This document shows, piece by piece, positions 6,983 through 9,280 of a stretch of DNA of 9,280 nt. The DNA comes from Limnoraphis robusta CS-951. GTDB taxonomy: Bacteria; Cyanobacteriota; Cyanobacteriia; Cyanobacteriales; Microcoleaceae. The translations under genes and the position numbers were made by a program. The first letter of the stretch is position 1; every line of letters begins with the position of its first letter. The DNA lies in contig NZ_LATL02000153.1 in the NCBI RefSeq assembly GCF_000972705.2, positions 1 through 9,280 of the forward strand. Direction: 5' to 3'. Under the pieces are notes generated by a model. It was not told where the DNA came from, made no database searches, and worked only from the letters and a program-made list of their open reading frames with translations.

Positions 6983-7275
6983 ATTCTGTTTTAGATTGTG
7001 CTAACCAATATTATGCAATGACTCCCCAAGAGAAGTTAGCGTACAAAAAACGACCCGAACTTCTGATATGATATCCGGTTGATTAATGCCTGTTATGGTG
7101 GGGGTGGGGCGGGTTTAACTCAATCTCGGAGTGGTCGCCCTCGATCTTCGGCGGAACCCGCCCCTACCAGTACGTTAATTGATTAGTCGGATATCATATG
7201 AGAAAAGGAATTATTGCTTGTATTCCTCCTCAGTTTTTCCCCGAACAACAGTCTTTCAGTTCTCAAGGACTCTAA
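6955..7275 (+). pseudogene. Unidentified ORF remnant split by a MITE
   Basis: In frame 1, from about 6955 to the TIR at 7061, the DNA reads GDLPVEKAVNSVLDCANQYY and then AMTPQEKLAYKKRPELL, which has the look of a real helical protein, and stops at TGA 7069 inside the MITE. After the MITE the same frame resumes (7198-7275) as MRKGIIACIPPQFFPEQQ and ends at TAA. It has no credible start of its own and probably joined the GNAT fragment by deletion. I do not recognise the family. The coding character and the link between the halves are inference. Confidence 0.35.
7061..7204 (+). mobile_element. 144-bp MITE-like inverted-repeat element
   Basis: The ends are 17-bp terminal inverted repeats TTCTSATATGATATCCG (7061-7077, and complementary 7188-7204) with one mismatch. 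Further in, GATTAAT-type sequences match loosely, and a perfect 10-bp pair GGGGCGGGTT/AACCCGCCCC (7106-7115 with 7155-7164) closes a GC-rich centre. The whole element could fold into one long hairpin. It has no coding capacity. Elements with GGGGCGGGTT cores between AT-rich ends resemble multi-copy repeats of filamentous cyanobacteria; that is recollection. Any target duplication would have to lie within or next to the TIRs and is not clear. Confidence 0.75.
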
Positions 7276-7328
7276 CTTCGTGCTAAATTAAGAGTCAAAT
7301 CGTCAAAAAATATCAATCCTTTCTTTCA

Positions 7329-8315
7329 ATGAATTTCGTTAACATCCTGGGACTTTTCCTGATTATCTTGACCATCGGTATTGTCTTGTACTTAATTACC
7401 CCTCGCCGTTATCAATCCTCTGATTCGGTTGCCAATTCCTACGATCAATGGACGGAAGATGGTATTTTAGAATTCTATTGGGGCGAACATATCCACCTCG
7501 GTCATTATGGTTCCCCCCCGCAACGAAAAGACTTTTTGCAAGCCAAAATCGACTTTGTAGATGAGATGGTGCGCTGGGGCGGTTTAGACAAATTACCACC
7601 GGGAACTACGCTGTTAGATGTCGGTTGTGGAATAGGCGGAAGTAGTCGTATTTTAGCCAAAGATTACGGATTTTCTGTGACTGGAGTTACCATTAGCCCC
7701 CAACAAGTCAAACGCGCCCAGGAGTTGACACCCGCAGGAGTTGATGCTAAATTTCAAGTCGATGATGCAATGGCGCTGTCTTTCCCCGATGCGAGTTTTG
7801 ATGTAGTATGGTCTGTTGAGGCTGGCCCCCATATGCCGGATAAAGCGATTTTTGCTAAAGAGTTGCTGCGAGTCGTCAAACCGGGTGGCGTGTTGGTTGT
7901 GGCTGACTGGAATCAACGCGATGATCGGCAAATTCCGCTTAATGTTTGGGAAAAACCTGTGATGCGTCAACTCCTCGATCAATGGTCACATCCGGCTTTT
8001 TCGAGTATAGAAGGCTTTTCCGAACTATTAGCTGAAACGGGGCTTGTAGAAGGGCAGGTAAGCACCGCAGATTGGACAAAACAAACCCTACCTTCTTGGT
8101 TCGATTCGATTTGGCAAGGAATCGCCAGACCCCAGGGATTAGTGAGTTTTGGTTTCTCGGGTTTTATTAAATCTTTGCGAGAAGTCCCGACTTTGTTGTT
8201 GATGCGGTTAGCGTTTGGGACGGGTCTTTGTCGGTTTGGAATGTTTCGGGCTGTCAGGGCAAATTCACCGCTACAATTAACTAATACTACAATCACTGAA
8301 ACCGCACAAGTTTAA
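7329..8315 (+). CDS. MPBQ/MSBQ methyltransferase (Sll0418-like)
   Basis: The product is 328 residues. It resembles Synechocystis Sll0418, the SAM-dependent 2-methyl-6-phytyl-1,4-benzoquinol methyltransferase that methylates tocopherol and plastoquinone precursors; the cyanobacterial enzyme is related to plant gamma-tocopherol methyltransferase rather than plant VTE3. An N-terminal membrane helix (about 4-24) precedes TPRRYQSSDSVANSYDQWTE, consistent with membrane association. The Rossmann methyltransferase domain has SAM motif I LLDVGCGIGG (95-104), VTGVTISPQQVKRAQELTP, the SFDVVWSVEAGPHMPDK block and the post-motif LLRVVKPGGVLVVADW. The C-terminal half (EKPVMRQLLDQWSHPAF, EVPTLLLMRLAFGTGLCRFG) is also typical. 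The gene looks intact. It stands alone, between the two GNAT fragments, with a weak TGC-TAAATT -10-like site at 7281-7289 and no clear Shine-Dalgarno sequence. Confidence 0.93.
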   Translation: MNFVNILGLFLIILTIGIVLYLITPRRYQSSDSVANSYDQWTEDGILEFYWGEHIHLGHYGSPPQRKDFLQAKIDFVDEMVRWGGLDKLPPGTTLLDVGCGIGGSSRILAKDYGFSVTGVTISPQQVKRAQELTPAGVDAKFQVDDAMALSFPDASFDVVWSVEAGPHMPDKAIFAKELLRVVKPGGVLVVADWNQRDDRQIPLNVWEKPVMRQLLDQWSHPAFSSIEGFSELLAETGLVEGQVSTADWTKQTLPSWFDSIWQGIARPQGLVSFGFSGFIKSLREVPTLLLMRLAFGTGLCRFGMFRAVRANSPLQLTNTTITETAQV

Positions 8316-8340
8316 TTAGAAAAAATATTTTCCGTCAGGT

Positions 8341-8363
8341 AAACCCCAAAAACCCGGTTTCTT
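8341..8363 (+). terminator. Weak hairpin after the methyltransferase
   Basis: AAACC (8341-8345) can pair with GGTTT (8356-8360), followed by CTTT. The stem is short and the U-tract poor, so a terminator role is doubtful. The AACCCGGTTTCTTT string resembles short repeats common in filamentous cyanobacteria. It directly precedes the recG-like scar. Confidence 0.25.
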
Positions 8364-8366
8364 TGA

Positions 8367-8407
8367 CAATGACGAGGACGGGTTGGACGGGGCGAAAACA
8401 AATCTTT
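8367..8407 (+). repeat. Degenerate copy of recG motif VI region
   Basis: This 41-base stretch matches recG 6414-6454 at 35 of 41 positions without gaps. Read in the recG frame it gives Q-stop-RGRVGRGENKS, against QLRGRVGRGKHKS in the intact gene. Three of six differences are silent third-position changes, one makes a TGA stop and two change residues. It is therefore a relic of a recG coding sequence that has diverged or been retained from a related copy, not a functional gene. It joins directly to the GNAT C-terminal fragment. Confidence 0.6.
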
Positions 8408-8475
8408 GTTTGGGTGCAGAAATTATGGAAAAACAAGGAAATCGCTGTTTTTTGAAATGGGTTCCATCCGGTTAG
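8401..8475 (+). pseudogene. GNAT N-acetyltransferase, C-terminal fragment
   Basis: The frame starting at 8401 reads NLCLGAEIMEKQ, then GNRCFLKWVPSG and TAG (8473-8475). This is the expected end of the same cyanobacterial GNAT family whose first ~52 residues lie at 6776, where members end in LGAE-x(n)-GNRCFL-x-W. Together the two fragments lack about 75 central residues, including the acetyl-CoA site. There is no start codon or ribosome site. The family assignment rests on recalled sequence pattern. Confidence 0.6.
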
Positions 8476-8495
8476 GTTCGTTAAGAGTTAATTTC

Positions 8496-9056
8496 TTACT
8501 CTAGCAACCAGTCAAATAAGTTTTGTACGGTTATTTTAAAACTTTTGGCAAATTCAGGTACGGGTAATTCGGCTGTGGGTTGATCATAAAAAGTTGTCGC
8601 TTGCTCGGGTAAATGTACAAATATAGATAAATCCTCCGGATCAATTAACCATCCCATTTGGGTTCCATATTTTAGACTATATAAAATCTTTTTTGTGACT
8701 TTTGTTTGACTTTGATCGGAAGAGAGAATCTCAATCATCCAGTCGGGTGGAATGGGAAAAGTATTGGCAACTCGACCATTTTCTTGTCGGGGAATTCTTT
8801 CCCAAGTAAAAACCGAAATATCGGGTACAATTGAACGATTTTCAAACGTACAGCGAAGTTCGCAAAATGCTCTGGCAATTCGTTGTTGTTTGAGAGAAGC
8901 ATTAATTGCAGTTGCTAACTCAGTTTGAATTGCACTGTGTTCTCCTTGTGGCATTGGTTTTTGAATAATATCTCCGTCAATATATTCACAAGCAGGTTTA
9001 GTTTCTGGCTGCTTTAGAAATTCTTGCAGGGTCAGAGTTTGAATCGATTGTACCAT
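8496..9056 (-). CDS. Uma2/DUF820 family PD-(D/E)XK-like protein
   Basis: The product is 186 residues. Uma2 (DUF820) proteins have a restriction-endonuclease-like fold, occur in dozens of copies per cyanobacterial genome and have no settled function. Typical features are the N-terminal LTLQEFLKQPETKPACEYIDGDIIQKP (Glu24 in EYIDGD), an HSAIQTELATAIN helix (His40), VPDISVF with Asp79, and WMIEILSSDQSQTKVTKKI with Glu109, followed by YGTQMGWLIDPED. The Asp79/Glu109 pair fits the catalytic positions of the family. It starts at ATG 9056-9054, preceded by an AT-rich leader without a Shine-Dalgarno sequence. It faces the methyltransferase and the GNAT relic, so it is an independent unit. Confidence 0.9.
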   Translation of the reverse strand: MVQSIQTLTLQEFLKQPETKPACEYIDGDIIQKPMPQGEHSAIQTELATAINASLKQQRIARAFCELRCTFENRSIVPDISVFTWERIPRQENGRVANTFPIPPDWMIEILSSDQSQTKVTKKILYSLKYGTQMGWLIDPEDLSIFVHLPEQATTFYDQPTAELPVPEFAKSFKITVQNLFDWLLE

Positions 9057-9106
9057 GAATTTTAGAAAACTGAATGGTTAAACGCTCTAGATTGATTCTA
9101 CTTCGT

Positions 9107-9112
9107 ATTATA
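9107..9112 (-). promoter_or_regulatory. -10 element of the Uma2 gene
   Basis: On the minus strand the hexamer is a perfect TATAAT, about 50 bp before the Uma2 ATG. No good -35 lies at 16-18 bp (CAGCAC), so activity may be low or need an activator. Confidence 0.4.
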
Positions 9113-9125
9113 CCGAATCCGACTA

Positions 9126-9153
9126 TTGAGTGCTGTGCTAACTGTTCTACAAT
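9126..9153 (+). promoter_or_regulatory. Rightward promoter candidate at window end
   Basis: TTGAGT (9126-9131) and TACAAT (9148-9153) are 16 bp apart. Transcription would start near 9160 and run out of the window. Its -35 overlaps the region upstream of the Uma2 -10, giving a divergent arrangement. The following bases hold only a 31-codon frame (9163-9258), which I do not recognise as a gene. Confidence 0.45.
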
Positions 9154-9280
9154 AGAGCTACGATGGCTTTTCTCGATAGTTCTGAGTTGAGGGTCAGTCG
9201 CGGCATTTTGGCACTAATTTGGCTACCCCAAAAAAATTTAGAAAAAGCGCAATATTAACTTAAGATTATCTGTAGAGTTT

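Noticed and set aside
9163..9258. 31-codon frame beginning MAFLDSSELRVSRG after the rightward promoter
   Set aside because: It is too short, lacks a ribosome site and resembles no family I know; possibly a leaderless peptide but not supportable.
1..9280. CRISPR arrays and HIP1 octamers
   Set aside because: No regularly spaced repeats and no GCGATCGC were seen on reading through the window.

Overview
The window is chromosomal DNA of a cyanobacterium, most likely a filamentous Oscillatoriales-type organism (Planktothrix/Arthrospira/Oscillatoria-like). This rests on the gene set: an rpsB-tsf-conserved hypothetical-recG block, a RecG with a long N-terminal extension, an MPBQ-type methyltransferase nearly identical in pattern to Synechocystis Sll0418, a Uma2/DUF820 protein, an IS200/IS605-type tnpB and a GC-rich-cored MITE. 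The genus is inference. No HIP1 octamer (GCGATCGC) was seen.

Layout. Positions 1-699 hold the right part of an IS200/IS605-family element: the 3' portion of tnpB, then the right-end hairpin and probably the 3' end of an omega (reRNA) guide RNA. Next come rpsB (904-1719) and tsf (2199-2828). The 479-bp gap between them contains a long hairpin, a second promoter candidate and several further stem-loops that could form a roughly 310-nt structured tsf leader. A terminator-like hairpin follows tsf. A cyanobacterial conserved hypothetical gene (3093-3956), a 327-bp gap with a large inverted repeat and a good promoter, and recG (4284-6773) complete the housekeeping part.

From 6776 to 8475 the DNA looks rearranged. 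A GNAT acetyltransferase gene starts 2 bp after recG but is broken after about 52 codons. Behind it lie an unidentified ORF remnant interrupted by a 144-bp MITE, then an intact MPBQ/MSBQ methyltransferase gene (7329-8315). Downstream of that, a 41-bp degenerate copy of the recG motif VI coding sequence is joined directly to what reads as the missing C-terminus of the same GNAT. The two GNAT ends therefore bracket a block of about 1.4 kb, which points to duplication/deletion or insertion at this locus. A Uma2-family gene on the minus strand (8496-9056) and a pair of divergent promoter candidates close the window.

How the genes work together: rpsB and tsf serve translation (ribosomal protein S2, EF-Ts), recG serves replication-fork repair, and the methyltransferase acts in tocopherol/plastoquinone synthesis. 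TnpB and the MITE are mobile DNA. Uma2 proteins are a much-expanded cyanobacterial family of uncertain role. I found no complete new multi-gene system. The most notable observations are the split GNAT with its recG scar, the structured tsf leader, the long hairpin before recG and the tnpB/omega-RNA overlap.
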